Assembly: GCA_008360975.2 (NCBI GenBank)
Contig: CM039211.1
Coordinates: 45,593,031-45,657,030, forward strand
Length of the DNA stretch: 64,000 bases
Source: Lichenostomus cassidix
Lineage: Eukaryota; Chordata; Aves; Passeriformes; Meliphagidae
Direction: 5' to 3'
The notes under the pieces were generated by a model that did no database searches, was not told the origin of the DNA, and worked only from the letters and a program-made list of their open reading frames with translations. A program made the position numbers and the translations under genes. Position 1 is the stretch's first letter; each line of letters starts with the position of its first letter. Of this stretch, positions 11,506-23,215 are shown in pieces.

Positions 11506-12101
11506 TATCATGGTTCAGCCCCCAGCCAGCCATTGAGCCCCACACACTGTTGCTCACTCTCTCTCTATCAGCAGCAAGATCATGGAGAGAATCAGAAGGG
11601 TGAAAGATAGAAAATCAGTGGGTTGAGATTAAGACAGTTTAATAGGGAAAGCAAAAGCCACACACACAAGCAAAGCAAAACAAGAAATTAATGCTTCCCG
11701 TGAGCAGGTAGGTGTTCAGCCATCTCCAGGAGAGCAGGGCCCCATCACATGTAATGGTGACTTAGGAAGACAAACATCATCACTCCAAATGTCCCCCTCT
11801 TCCTCCCTCTTCCCTGCACTTTTTACACTGAGCATGATGTCACATGGTCTGGAATATCCCTTTGGTCAGTTGGGGTCACCTGTCCTGGCTGTGCCCCATC
11901 CCAACCTCCCAAGCACCCCCAACTTCCTTGCCAGCCTGGAAGTATGACAAGCAGAAAAGGCCTTGGATCTGTGTAAGCTCTGCTTTTCAATAACAAAAAC
12001 ATCTCCATATTATCAACGCTATGTTCAGCACAAATCAGAAACGTAGCCCCACACCAGCCACTGTGAAGAAAATTAACCCTACCTCAGCCAAAACCAGCAC
12101 A
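11506..12101 (-). mobile_element. Solo LTR, antisense, avian ERV
   Basis: The 596-bp element is flanked by an exact CTAGA duplication (11501-11505 and 12102-12106). On the plus strand it begins TATCATGGTTCAGCCCCCAG and ends AAAACCAGCACA, the reverse complement of an avian LTR that starts TGTGCTGGTTTTGGCTG. The terminal TG has mutated to TA on one side. A promoter segment near 11830-11870 holds a decayed CRE-like GATGTCAC and the TGGAATATCCCTTTGG block that also occurs (opposite strand) in the LTRs at 46488 and 56464. The three are related. No internal retroviral sequence is present. Confidence 0.9.
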
Positions 12102-12106
12102 CTAGA
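12102..12106. repeat. Target-site duplication CTAGA, right copy
   Basis: Exact partner of 11501-11505. Five bases fit ERVL/ERV3-like or ERV1-like integration. Confidence 0.85.
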
Positions 12107-12912
12107 TTAAGTGATGATTTTTTCAATGGCCATTACAAATGTAGTATCATGAAAATAAGGTGTATGGCTTGTATAAATATATCATGAAGGAAAATGCAGA
12201 ATTAAATCTTACCTACTATAATTAAATCTTATCTCAAAATAAAGGACAGAGGTCCCAGGCAAAGTGGTACTATGATATGTGATAGCATACATTTAACACT
12301 TTGTTTTACACAGACACACTGACAAGACTAATTAAGAATTAACACATATTAACAGAAGATTAAAGATCTTGGAGGACATAAAATGTGTAAATTCATCTTC
12401 TGAGTGATTTCTTTTTCATTCTCTTTTAAAATTTCACCTATTTTATAAACTGCATTATTTTTTTTAAAGCAGGATAATCCCATTATAAATATTGTTTCAC
12501 CAAAAAAAAAAGAGAACAGACATCAGAGTGAAAGAATGATAAAGATCTCATGTAGCTTCCCCATTACTAATTGAATTATTCTATTGAATTTTGTCCGTGA
12601 CATCTCTTCTGCAATATTTTCTTCAATTAAAGAAAACTTTATTCACTTTCTGACCAGACAGAGTTTTGTGCTGCAAGATGTAAAATATTTTAAAATAAGC
12701 CTTTTTATTACGCTGTTTTATGTTGTGTTATACTTTATATTTATGTTCATTAAAAACTGATTCCGTAGTCACCTAAGACAACAATTTGAGTGTCTTGTAA
12801 CTAGGACTGAGAAAACAGTAGGACCTTATTCTGTATTGCTTCTATACCATCTCTGGTTTTATTGGGAATTGTGTGTATGCAATGGAAAAAGGAATTCTTT
12901 AATAAGGTTGTT
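12107..12912. other. AT-rich single-copy DNA
   Basis: No gene or repeat family recognised between the LTR and the CR1 copy. Confidence 0.5.
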
Positions 12913-13324
12913 GAAGGGTCTGAAATCCTGTGAGAAGCAGCTGAGGGAATTAGGACTGTTTAGCCTGGAGAAAAGTAGGTAACGGGAAGATCCTATTGCT
13001 CTCTTCAGCTACCTGATAAGAGGTTGTAGCGAGGTGAGCCTTGGCTCTTCTCCCAGGTAACAAGCAATAGCATGACTAAAAATGGCTTCAGGTTGCATCA
13101 GGGAGATTTAGATAGAATATTATTTAAAAAAAAATTCATGAAAAACATTGTCAAGTTTTAAAATAGGCTGCCCAGGGAAGTGGCTGGGTGCCATCCCTAG
13201 AGATATTTCAAAGATGCGTAGACGTGGTGATTAGGGGCATGCTTTTCTGGTGGGCTTGGCAGCACTGGGTTAGTTGTTGGATCCAATGATCTTAATGGTC
13301 TGTTCCAAACTAAGAAATTCCATG
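12913..13324 (+). mobile_element. CR1 LINE 3' fragment, sense
   Basis: Carries the 3' end of CR1 in order: the GGGAATTAGGACTGTTTAGC segment (the 'CTGAGGGAACTGGGGTTGTTTAGCC' region), TTGCTCTC, CCCAGGTAACAAGCAATAG, AGGCTGCCCAGGGAAGTGG, GTGGGCTTGGCAGCACTGGG and the final GATGATCTTAAGGGTC-like segment. The copy is 5' truncated, as is usual for CR1, and interrupted by several small indels and an A9 run, so it is old. It no longer ends in clear ATTCTATG repeats. No intact reverse transcriptase frame exists. Confidence 0.9.
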
Positions 13325-15554
13325 TTTTTTTATGTCTTCTGGACCTTTAAAAGCACTCTATCCTTCTCTTTTTTTTACATTCTCTCCCTTTACATATAAA
13401 AAACTCCCACTGAAATACTGTTCTGCAACTGTTGCCGCTCTGTTCTGAAATTATATCACTTTAAATAAAATGCTGTTAGATAGTATGAACATTTAGAAAC
13501 CTTCTGAGATATCAGATGTGATAATTAGTGACTTTATAACCTATTTAGCCAAACATTTTTTTATACAGCAGGATTCTAGGATTTCTCAGCATAGTCAAGA
13601 AAGTAGCCCAAACACTAGTTTGACAAGCAAAAGAGAAAAAGGTTCACAGTAAAGGTCACTGAGTTATCAGTATACTGAGCAATTTTTGCTAATCAATCCA
13701 CAGAAACACTTACATGCATGGCTGCCTTTAATAGCTGTTTCAGCACTAAATAACATCTGCTTAAAATGATACCCAACCACAAAAATGGACTGCAATAGTA
13801 ACCATTGTTATGTGTATGAAAGAATGTCTGTTACAAGAAAGGACACAGGAAAATTATGTAAATAAGCTTCCTTAGATTGGATGTAGTCAGATACATACAA
13901 ACATTTCGTAATGCTGGTTTTGTGATTACGCTATTTTTTAACATACAAAGGAAGCTCTGTAGTCCCAAAGAGAAGGAGTTGGCCCAGGCTATAGCCCTGT
14001 TTCTCTCTAATTTTTACTTTTTTCTTGTATGACTTCAACATCTTGAACATGTGTAAAGACAGAAGGACACTAGAATGTACAGTCTACAATGAATGAAAAG
14101 CTTGGTATATTTAAGCAATAACATACTTTTTACATATTGGTGCACACCCATAAGCTTCACACTAGAGTTTTCAGTCATCTTTTCATTTGGAAAAGACTGA
14201 AGAAGAGGGGAAAGTTCTGTGATGTTTATTTGTGCCTTTGTATTCTAACTTACTACTGTGAGAAGAAGATAACATGTTTATAAATATGTATGAAAATTCA
14301 TGAATTTTTTATACAGTTTCCATAGTCAAAAAAGCATTGAAGAAAATCACTGATACTCAGAGCTTGTAGCTACTTGCCATATGTTAGTGGTGATCAGACA
14401 TTTTGCACAATTTTCAGAAAAATATGAGTTTTACATGCTGCAGATAGCATCATCCCCTTGCTTGGCTTTACATTGCTTGACTGTTTCTTGGTGAAGAAGT
14501 TTGTCCCTGTGAAATGGACAAACTTCCATTTGTATCCCCTTTTCTGCTGGGGACACTTTTGGTATTATCAAATAACATAAGTTGCTGTTTTAAAGTCGAT
14601 CTGACAAAGTACTGTTTTCTACCTACTAATACTTATTTTCAGACAGAATAAAGTAAGTTCTGAATATCTATTATTTTTATATTTGCTTTTTTTATGCATT
14701 AGAGAGAATATTTCACATTTAAAAGCAAATATTGCACATTTAAAACATAAATGCAACTGAGCTATATTCTCAGAAAATAACAAGTAAAACATTATTAAAT
14801 ATCATCAGCCTTCACCCTCTTTATCGATCTTTTTCATTTCTGGAAAAATGAAATATAACCTGTAATTAGCTGACTATTATAAAATACTTCCATCAGTAGT
14901 TGTGCCTGAAGTTATTTGCTGTTTGTCAAGGTGAATAGGCTTTGCAATGCCTTCACAGTTGGCTTGTGCAATTCTGAGGGTTACATTGCCCGAAGAGAAA
15001 ACTCTTCTTCCAGCCAGCTAGTAAATCCATACTTGAACTTTCAGTTTATTTCCTATTTAACATAATATCATAATATTTTATTTAATTAGCTAATTAGTTA
15101 TTTTACTTACCCTATCAGCAACTATTTCTGGAAGCAACTAACTTTGTATTTGTTTCTCCATGAGGATTTTTTTAGAAATCTGTTAACAAAAGTACTTCAG
15201 AATCTTGTATTTGATTTATTTCTCTAACATCCTTTTTATATTTCGCATCTTCCTTTCATGTTACATTTGCATTTGTAAATACATTATGTTTAAGAATGTA
15301 ATATTAGGCATTACTTTAAACATGATATTTATAAAGAGATATATGTAAGTTCGTTTAAAAAAAAAATAATATCTCTGCTTAGGAGATGCAATTCCACTGC
15401 AGTGAGTTATAGGACATGCAGTGATCTCATATTTATCCCACTGCTGAAGAATGTCAATGCCTTAACTAATATAATCTCATCTCATCAGAAGTTCTTTATT
15501 TTATGATCATATTTACTTTAATTTTTGAAACCTTAAAAGAGAATGGTAGTGTCC
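13325..15554. other. AT-rich single-copy DNA with one short hairpin
   Basis: The only structure noted is an 11-bp perfect inverted repeat at 14496-14526. No coding or repeat signature otherwise. Confidence 0.5.
14496..14526. repeat. Inverted repeat, 11-bp stem, 9-nt loop
   Basis: GAAGTTTGTCC (14496-14506) pairs exactly with GGACAAACTTC (14516-14526). Too short for a microRNA precursor on its own. Confidence 0.7.
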
Positions 15555-15912
15555 TGTAGAAGCAGAGACTGAAGGGACAGCTTATTGTTTTCTACAGGTA
15601 ACTGAAAGGAGGCTGTTTTGAGGTGAGGGTTAGCCCCTAATCCCAAATATCAAGGGATAAAGTGAAGGAAAATAGCCTCAAATTACACCAGGGGAGGTTT
15701 AGATTGTATATCAGAAAAAAATTCATCACCAAAAGGGTTATCAAGCACTGGAATAGGCTGTCCAGGGAAGTGGTTGCCCTGGAATTATTTAACAGACCCA
15801 TAGATGTAGCACTTTGGGGTATGGTTCAGTGGTGGGCTTGGTAGTGTCAGGTTATGATTGTGCTTGATGACCTTACGGATCTTTGCCAACCTAGACAATT
15901 CTATAATTCTAA
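15555..15912 (+). mobile_element. CR1 LINE 3' fragment, sense
   Basis: Same CR1 3' region as the copy at 12913 and more complete at its end: CACCAGGGGAGGTTTAGATT, AGGCTGTCCAGGGAAGTGG, GTGGGCTTGGTAGTG, CTTGATGACCTTACGG and finally AATTCTATAATTCTA, a decayed version of the ATTCTATG octamer repeat of the CR1 terminus. 5' truncated. A 60-codon frame at 15662-15844 lies wholly inside it and is not a gene. Confidence 0.9.
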
Positions 15913-18900
15913 CTTCACTAATCAAATGTAAGCTAACTCTTGTAAGAATTAATTTGTAATTTCCAAAATTGATTATGTGTTTGAAGCTGTGGGCTCAGGA
16001 CTTCTGTATCTTCCAAAAAATACTGATCTGATTTGTTTGAAGTTATTGGAAATTATTACCCTTGATCAATTTTTATGAAAACAGATAATTCAATAAACAT
16101 TTTTAAAGGTCTGGCATTTATAGCAAAATACTGTATTTTTAAAAAAAGGATTGTTGTTCATCTTTTAGAATTAAGAAGAAAGGCAATAGAAGAAAGTTCT
16201 GCAATGTTGTACTATCTGTGACAAAAACTGCTTATGGTTTTAGCAAACCTCACTCATTTTCTTGGCCATGGATATTGAAAATAGCATCACTATCCCTCAG
16301 CTGTGTGAAAAAGTAAGAATAACAGGAAAAGAAGAATAAGATAACATCAATGGAACACATGCATGAAGCTCTTCTATTGTAACTCTATTGTAATGTATTT
16401 TTTTCTGTATCACATTTCATACAATGCATTTTTTTAAATTAAGCTACTGGTGTCCTGGTCAACACTAGCAGTTCTCTGGGAACTCATATTAGTAGAAAAA
16501 TTATCTGGGGACCTTACTCAGAACTCTTTATCTCTGCCTTTGGATCCATCAGACTACATATCAGAAAACACCTGAAGGTTTTAGGATGATAATATCTAAT
16601 GTGTATGAAAACAGTCTAAATTTCTCCTTTTTTTTTTCTTCAGAAAGTAGAAGACCATCATTTTCTAAGTCTTATACTTCCTTAAGGGTTCTTAATGAAA
16701 CTTGGTTTTTGTAGTCCATAAACTGTAAGCTGAATCACAAGCAACACAGACATTAAGTTGAAATAGTATTAACTGCCAAGTAGTCTCTGTATGCTTTTTT
16801 AGTACCTATAGTGGAACTCCTTAACATACTTCCACAAAGAGGAGCAGATTTCATTTACTCTCATAACATGAAAGGGTAACAGCAAGAAAAGACATCCAGC
16901 TGCATAAGTAAAACTTTGATATCACCATGCATACTGAGGCATTAAAAAAACAAATTACCTACAAAACTAAGTGATGCCTCCAGAAATAGTCAATGTGTTT
17001 CATATCTGGAAGGGAAGAAAGTAATGCTGGTCACAAGCCCTTTCAATAAATAATCAAGGTGCTTTTTTTAAATAATCAAGGTGCTTTTACCCTTTATCTC
17101 CATCCATTCTTCTCCTGACCTGATCCCATTGCCTTGTGGCCAGTGAAACATACTCAAAGCAAAGACTCCAGCCTGTGGGGGTGTAAGGCTCTCACATAGT
17201 GCAAAAGCCAGCACTTGTGTCTCTGCCTCTTTGGGTCTGGCCCATACTGGTGTGTACACATAAATGCACTCTGCGCACTTCTTCTGGGGTTGGTCTTTTT
17301 GTCTGACATCCTAAAACTTCTCTGCAACAAGACTACACATAACTCTAGATAAAAATTTTGTCCAGCGTGGTGGGCCCTGAGAGGCTATCTTGCCTACATT
17401 GGTCAATACCTCTCAGTCCATTTCTATCTTTTCAGATGAGAAAATCTAGTATTAACAAATATGAATGATGGCTGTAGCTAATGACAGTTTACAAATTCAT
17501 GGATTTCGGTATTCAGGCACTTTAACCTTGTAAAATAAATGTCACAGCAAAATACTGATAATTGTTAAAAATTAAGACCTTTTCAAGAAAAAGAATGGGA
17601 TATAGATACATAAAAGATGTTTTGTCTTACAAAAAATACCACCCTACTTATAGAATAAATGTGTAATATTGTCTTTTCAAGCTTTTTTTTTCTTCTTCTT
17701 CTTTTTTAACCTGATCTTGATAGTTTGGGGTTTTTTTTGTTCTTAATATTACATTGAGTTCTCAAAAAAGTTGACAGATGTTTATGTGTAATGTCAGCAT
17801 GAAATATTAATTTTTTTATGATAACTCACTCCTTACACTTTCCTCTGTTTCTCAGCATTACAGTGACTGTTGACACAGATAATAGTGTGGTGAAAGAGCA
17901 TCATGTAGTTGCCTGTTTAATTCATATCACAAGGTATTTTGAAAAGTGTTTTGTCCCAAATGTAGCAAGAGTTTTCTTTGCATAACTGGATTAATTAATG
18001 GAATGTGATAATATGGGATTCATCACTGTGTTGGGTGCAGCACTGATTGAAGGATGATGAATATGTATTTTTTATTGAATTAGTTGGCCTGAAGATAAAT
18101 TCTTCAGTCTGAGTTTTGTGTGGTTTTTTCATTCACCTTTACATAATTCATTCTGCTACCCAACTACCATCAACTTGGCTGATGTGTCAGGAAATTTCAT
18201 TTATAATTTTGAGAAGTTTCTGCAATCTGTATGATGAGGAGAACAATTTTATGTGTTTGCTAAACTCTCTGTGGTTTATTTTGTAACTCGAGCACTTATG
18301 CTTGCTTTGTGTTTGCTCCAATTTCTCATCCAATGCAATGTTTATGCAATTTTCTGGAGATGGAATATTTGCAATAGAAAGCACAATAATGCTTAATAAC
18401 CATAGAAATATGTATACCAGGTCATCTGCTTTCAGTTAGGATCAGAGCTGCCTTGGTTATTTTCCAACAGGTGTTACATCATCTTAATTGAACAATAGTT
18501 TGCTGTTTTGGTGAAAAGACCAAATTCCAAGAGCTTTCAGTGTTAGGGCTTAAAGTGTCACAGGACAGGAAGCATGTCAGATACCCTGAGTATGTCACCC
18601 AAAAAAAGTTTAAGAGTATGTCTTTCCCCCTAGACTAAAACACAAATCCATGATCCTGCAACTAAGTGATGAGGTCATTTAGACTGCTGGTCTTCAGATC
18701 AGTGATTTTGTCCTTTATACATCTGTCAGCCATGATAGTTAATACACTCACTTTAAAATTGGTTTTGAATTCTTCTAACAGGAGTGTTGATGCAGCAAAG
18801 AGTTTGTCTTTGGCTCTCCACTGAATATTTTGTCTGTTTCAAAGGTTTTGAAGCCCATTATGAGTTCTGTGGTACCACAGATATGGTACTGGCCTTTTTA

Positions 18901-20407
18901 TTGTCCTGGATGTCCTTGATTTATTCAGATAAATCAAAAAATGTCAGAGTTAATGAAAGTAAAATGATGTTGATGTCTCAGAAGGTGTTCTTAATTGGAA
19001 ATAATGCTAAAAATGAGTAAAAGAAAAATGTAAACTCATTAACAAAATTCAGTTTTATCAAAGTTCAATAGCTGCTAGAAATAATTATACCTTTTCTTAC
19101 TACAGGAGTGCATAAGTTGGCTTAGCTACTTAATTCTTTATAAATCTATTGTCACAGGCATGTCTGAATTGAAACTTGAACTTCATGTACCATATTTAGC
19201 TCCCCTCCCATATAACTCAACATTCTTCACAGATATAAAAAAAAATTTGAAATGTGGCACGCATTCATTTTAAGATACAAGGGAGAAACATGCAAAGTGG
19301 AAAAGTTGCACTGGTAATACTCTCTATTGAAATAAATTTTCAAAGTTTGTGTTTCTGCTATAAACAATATTCTATCACATTTCATTGAATATGTGTAATT
19401 TTGGCCTGACTTATATACATATAAAATTAAAAATATCATTAATGAAATAAAAAATTGGGGGAAGGATATGCCCACAGAAGAAAATAATTATCATTCATTA
19501 AAAAAGATGGGAAGGAATAGAAACCATTAACTCTAGTACTAGACCTAAACCAACATATTTATTTAAAGCAGAGTCTCTCTAGGGAAAAAAAAATCGAAAC
19601 CAACCACCAAACAAACAAACAACAACAACAAAGAAAACACCAGCCCAAAACCAGCTATAACAGGGAAAATTTCTGCTCAGATGGAAAGGAATAACAATTA
19701 AAAGGACACACATCTTACACTTTTCTTGGAAGTGGTCATTAGGGGTCATGATAGGAATGATTTTAATGAAATAGCGTGGATGTACATAATAGGTCTCCTG
19801 AATGTGTACGCTGTGTCTTTTAATTTTTCCAGTTACAATTTTTTTAGAACTTTGTATTTTTTTATTTAAAATGTTATTACTGGGACACATTTATTTTTCC
19901 TTTCTCTCCCTCTTGGACAAGAGCTCATTTTTCTTGACTGTGTTATGAATTCCAGCAAAGCAGACATAGATGAGTTTTAACTGCAACTATGAGTTTCAAC
20001 TGCAACAGTTTCGCTGGAGTATTCTTCATGCCTTTGCAAAACACTTTTAATAGAAGCTAAGTAAAAGGTATTGTATCATTTAACTTGGAATTGGAAGTAC
20101 ATGTGACATTGATCAAAACTTGTCCTCTATTACTCAGATCAGATAAAAGATTTGGTACATTAAAGACAAAACCCAGAACTATGTGGCTAGTGGCTTTGTG
20201 TAGGAAATACATTTTCTGAAACACTCCACTATGGGTAATATTAGATAGGGAATTGTGCACCTATTACTGTTGTGTTAGAACTTCAAACCTGACTGATTTG
20301 TGTTTCTCAAAGGTAAAAACAAACAAACAAAAAACAACCCAAACCTAAAAAAAAAATAGTGGTATTTATGATTTTTAAAATGTATACAAGGCTTGTTTTC
20401 CAATTTG
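15913..20407. other. AT-rich single-copy DNA
   Basis: Contains the small duplication at 17048-17088 and an A/C-rich low-complexity run at about 19595-19632. No interspersed repeat or coding signature recognised in these 4.5 kb. Confidence 0.5.
17048..17088. repeat. Direct repeat, two exact 19-bp copies
   Basis: AAATAATCAAGGTGCTTTT occurs at 17048-17066 and 17070-17088, separated by TTT. It looks like a small local slippage duplication. Confidence 0.85.
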
Positions 20408-20474
20408 GTTGATACTGAACATGTATTAATGAAATATTCAGTTGATACTGAATATGTATTAATGAATATATTCA
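20408..20474. repeat. Tandem duplication, ~33-bp unit, two copies
   Basis: GTTGATACTGAACATGTATT at 20408 recurs as GTTGATACTGAATATGTATT at 20441. Each continues into AATGAA..ATTCA. The copies differ by one substitution and a small indel. The second copy creates a 20-bp palindrome at 20459-20478. Confidence 0.9.
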
Positions 20475-20478
20475 TTAA
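20459..20478. repeat. Perfect 20-bp palindrome
   Basis: TTAATGAATATATTCATTAA equals its own reverse complement. It lies at the end of the tandem duplication. Confidence 0.9.
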
Positions 20479-21303
20479 TCTTTTCAGTTTAACTATTACA
20501 AAATGCAGACTAAATGCAGTAGTATTTATTTAGAACAGAAGACAAATTTTTTTGTTTTCTCTCAGCATTTAGTTACATGTTCAAAATGACTCACATATCT
20601 GCCTATGTCCTTCTTCAATCTCTTTTAAAGGTCGTAATCTCTTACTTACAGAAAATCAATGCCTTTCATTAAAAATTAATTTAAAAGTTATGTATTATTA
20701 GGTCAATTCATATAATCTTTGGAATAGATTTGAACAATAAATTCTTAGTAAAAGTTAAAATTGAATTATTGTTTTTATTAAAAAAATCCATGCATTTAAT
20801 GTGTAAGTGACCCTGCACAGCATGAATATAATTGCACTACATTCAACAACTGTACTCTTTGATCTCCTTATGGTAGCAGAAACATTTCCCTTAGGATAAC
20901 TATTTTCAAGAAATTTTGATTTTGAGTGAAAAAAACCCCAAACCAAAAAAATCCTTAAATACCTTCCTGCTGGATTTCCAGACAAGCTTGGTATAACATA
21001 TGCAGAAATAATTTTTTAATACTTTTAAATTCAGTTTATAATCTGTCTCTAATATTTATTTCATGTTATTATTTTATCAGAACACTCTCATCCTGTGAGA
21101 TAGCAGTTTTGAAATCCTCTGTGCATTCATAGCTGCAGGGTGGAATTATAGCTACAGGCAGAGGAAGAAAGCCATCTGAGATAAACTAGAAAGCATTTAC
21201 CTTACTCTCAAAAAGAATATGCAAGCTGATTTGGTCAATTCTTAGCTTACGTGGAATTTTTAAACTAGAACTTTCAGAAAATGTAAGCTGTATATTATTA
21301 CAT
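20479..21303. other. AT-rich single-copy DNA
   Basis: No gene or repeat seen. An A/C-rich run (AAAAAACCCCAAACCAAAAA) lies at about 20930-20950. Confidence 0.5.
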
Positions 21304-21363
21304 AAGGTTTAGATAGATTGCAGAGTGAATTTGGGAATTCACTCTGCAATCTATCTAAACCTT
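21304..21363. repeat. Perfect long hairpin: 28-bp arms, 4-nt loop
   Basis: Left arm 21304-21331 and right arm 21336-21363 are exact reverse complements over 28 bases, separated by TGGG. Flanking bases do not pair further. Arms this long with no mismatch are not expected by chance in 64 kb and point to a recent inverted duplication, or to a selected structure. It is not part of any LTR or CR1 that I recognise. Confidence 0.95.
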
Positions 21364-21397
21364 CTGTGGGAAACCTTCTGCAGAAACCTTCTGTGGG
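21357..21397. repeat. Three tandem copies of a 13-14-bp unit
   Basis: AAACCTTCTGTGGG (21357-21370), AAACCTTCTGCAG (21371-21383) and AAACCTTCTGTGGG (21384-21397). The first copy begins inside the right arm of the hairpin, so the two rearrangements are physically joined. Confidence 0.9.
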
Positions 21398-23038
21398 AAC
21401 GTATGATTTTTAACAGTACATGCTGGGAAAGAGCTCTCCAGAACAGTTTATCTGAGGGAGAAATAGGGACATACACATGTAACTCAGTAGAGGATGTTTA
21501 CTAAGCTGAAGAATGTAAGAAAAAAAGCTCCTGCTTAGCTTGAAACTGAGCAAGCCATGCTCAAGAGCCAGCCCTAAGTGTTTCAAAACAGTTGCTCTCT
21601 CTCTTACTCATATTCTATGAATTTACACTAAAATTTCAGTAAGTCTCTCCTTTTATATTTCTAGGTTAGCAAAAGTATTTATTATCCAGCTTGCTGATAT
21701 ATCACTTAATTATTTAATGCTTAAGTCTATAATGAGGAAGTGAGACAGTAGGATTTTAATACCCAGTCATGCCTTTTTCATGCTGCATTTCTAAAACTAT
21801 ATTGTATAAGCCAATACAATTGGAACTGGGGAACTTATGCTAACTAGGGAATCAGAATTATTAGTGGTAATTTTTTTGATGGTTTGCTAAATTCAGTGAG
21901 TTTCATAAAAGAAAATGCTTAATATCTTCTGTGTATTGGAAAACACTTAATGCACTGGAAAACACCTAAAACACCTAATCCATATAATCAAACAATACCG
22001 ATGAAAACAGCAGCTTAAATTAACTCTAGCTCTCAGTGAAAAGTTTAGTATTTGAGATTTGGATTAAGAAAATTCTGTTCTTGAAAGTACAGAGTAGTAT
22101 TTTGTTAAGGCAAGAGAATGATTTTAGCTGTTTCTAGGCTTAGCTGAAGAATGAACTTCAACAAACCCCCACAATAAGCAACAAAATAATAACTATGAAG
22201 TATTCATATTGAATTATTTCTCTGTGAGCTCTAGTCAAGTTTCAATACCAAAAGCATGAGAAACTCTTGCCAGCTAAGCATAATCCCTACGAGCATGATG
22301 CAGTACTTTAACATAATCATCAAATAACATAACCTTTAAAAGGCTTTTTTTAGGTAGAAGATCACCTTTTGCTTGCCTTTGAGAAACACATCATGCTAAT
22401 CACTCAGTTTTGCCTCTGGAGACTTTTTGTAATGAATTTCTATCCCTGTTCCCTGTTTAACAACGAAGAGTTTAAGTTCTTCCATTTCTATATTACATAC
22501 ATTTACATTTACACCATATTATGGTACAGAACACTGACTGTATAGGAGGTAATGTCATGGCTTGCTATTGACAGTACCAAGGAGTTGTCAGAATATGTCA
22601 GGTTATCTTGTTTAAATAGAAATATTTCCTTCAGAGCTGGCATCTCTCAAGAGATAAGAAGAAATTAATGAAAAGTACTGTCTTTCACAGTTGAAAAAAA
22701 TCCCTAGTAGTACATACCACATCAGTCTGTCAGCTAATTCTGTCAGGACTATTCCAAATTATTCTAAATGTCTTTTCAAAAAATGCAAGATAATTCACAA
22801 AAGTTTATTATAAAAGAGAGGTAAGCATGTTGATTGCAGAGATGGTTGACTCTAACATAGTCTGATTAACTGCTTTAAGGACACTTCTGCATGAGAAGTC
22901 AATATTGAGTAACTTGTATCCAATAAATTCATATTCTAGCTTCTTGTGTAGTAGCTCCCACAGGCAGACAAGCTGTCAGTGTGGACTCATTTACTCTGTA
23001 CTCAGTTTTCTCTATAGATATATTAGCCCCAAAGTGGG
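21398..23038. other. AT-rich single-copy DNA
   Basis: No coding or interspersed repeat signature recognised. Confidence 0.5.
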
Positions 23039-23215
23039 GTTATTTTGCTTGGGGCTTTTGTCAGCTTTTTTTGGTGGGGAACTGTGTGTTTTGGGCTGTT
23101 TTTGTTGGTTGGGTGTTGTTGTTTGGAGGGGTTTTTTGGGTTTTTTTTTTTTTCCTTTGTTTGGGTTTCTTTTCGTTTGGTTGGCTGGGTTTGGTTTTGT
23201 ACATTAGGGTGTTTT
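23039..23215 (+). repeat. G/T-rich low-complexity tract
   Basis: About 175 bases almost free of A and C on the plus strand, with many GGG or GGGG runs separated by T-runs, including T13 near 23138. It could form G-quadruplex-like structures on the plus strand. The overlapping hydrophobic frames (Phe/Gly/Val/Trp rich) arise from this composition and are not genes. Confidence 0.85.

Noticed and set aside
14496..14526. Short hairpin as a microRNA precursor
   Set aside because: An 11-bp stem is too short. The same applies to 28170-28203 and 39167-39187.
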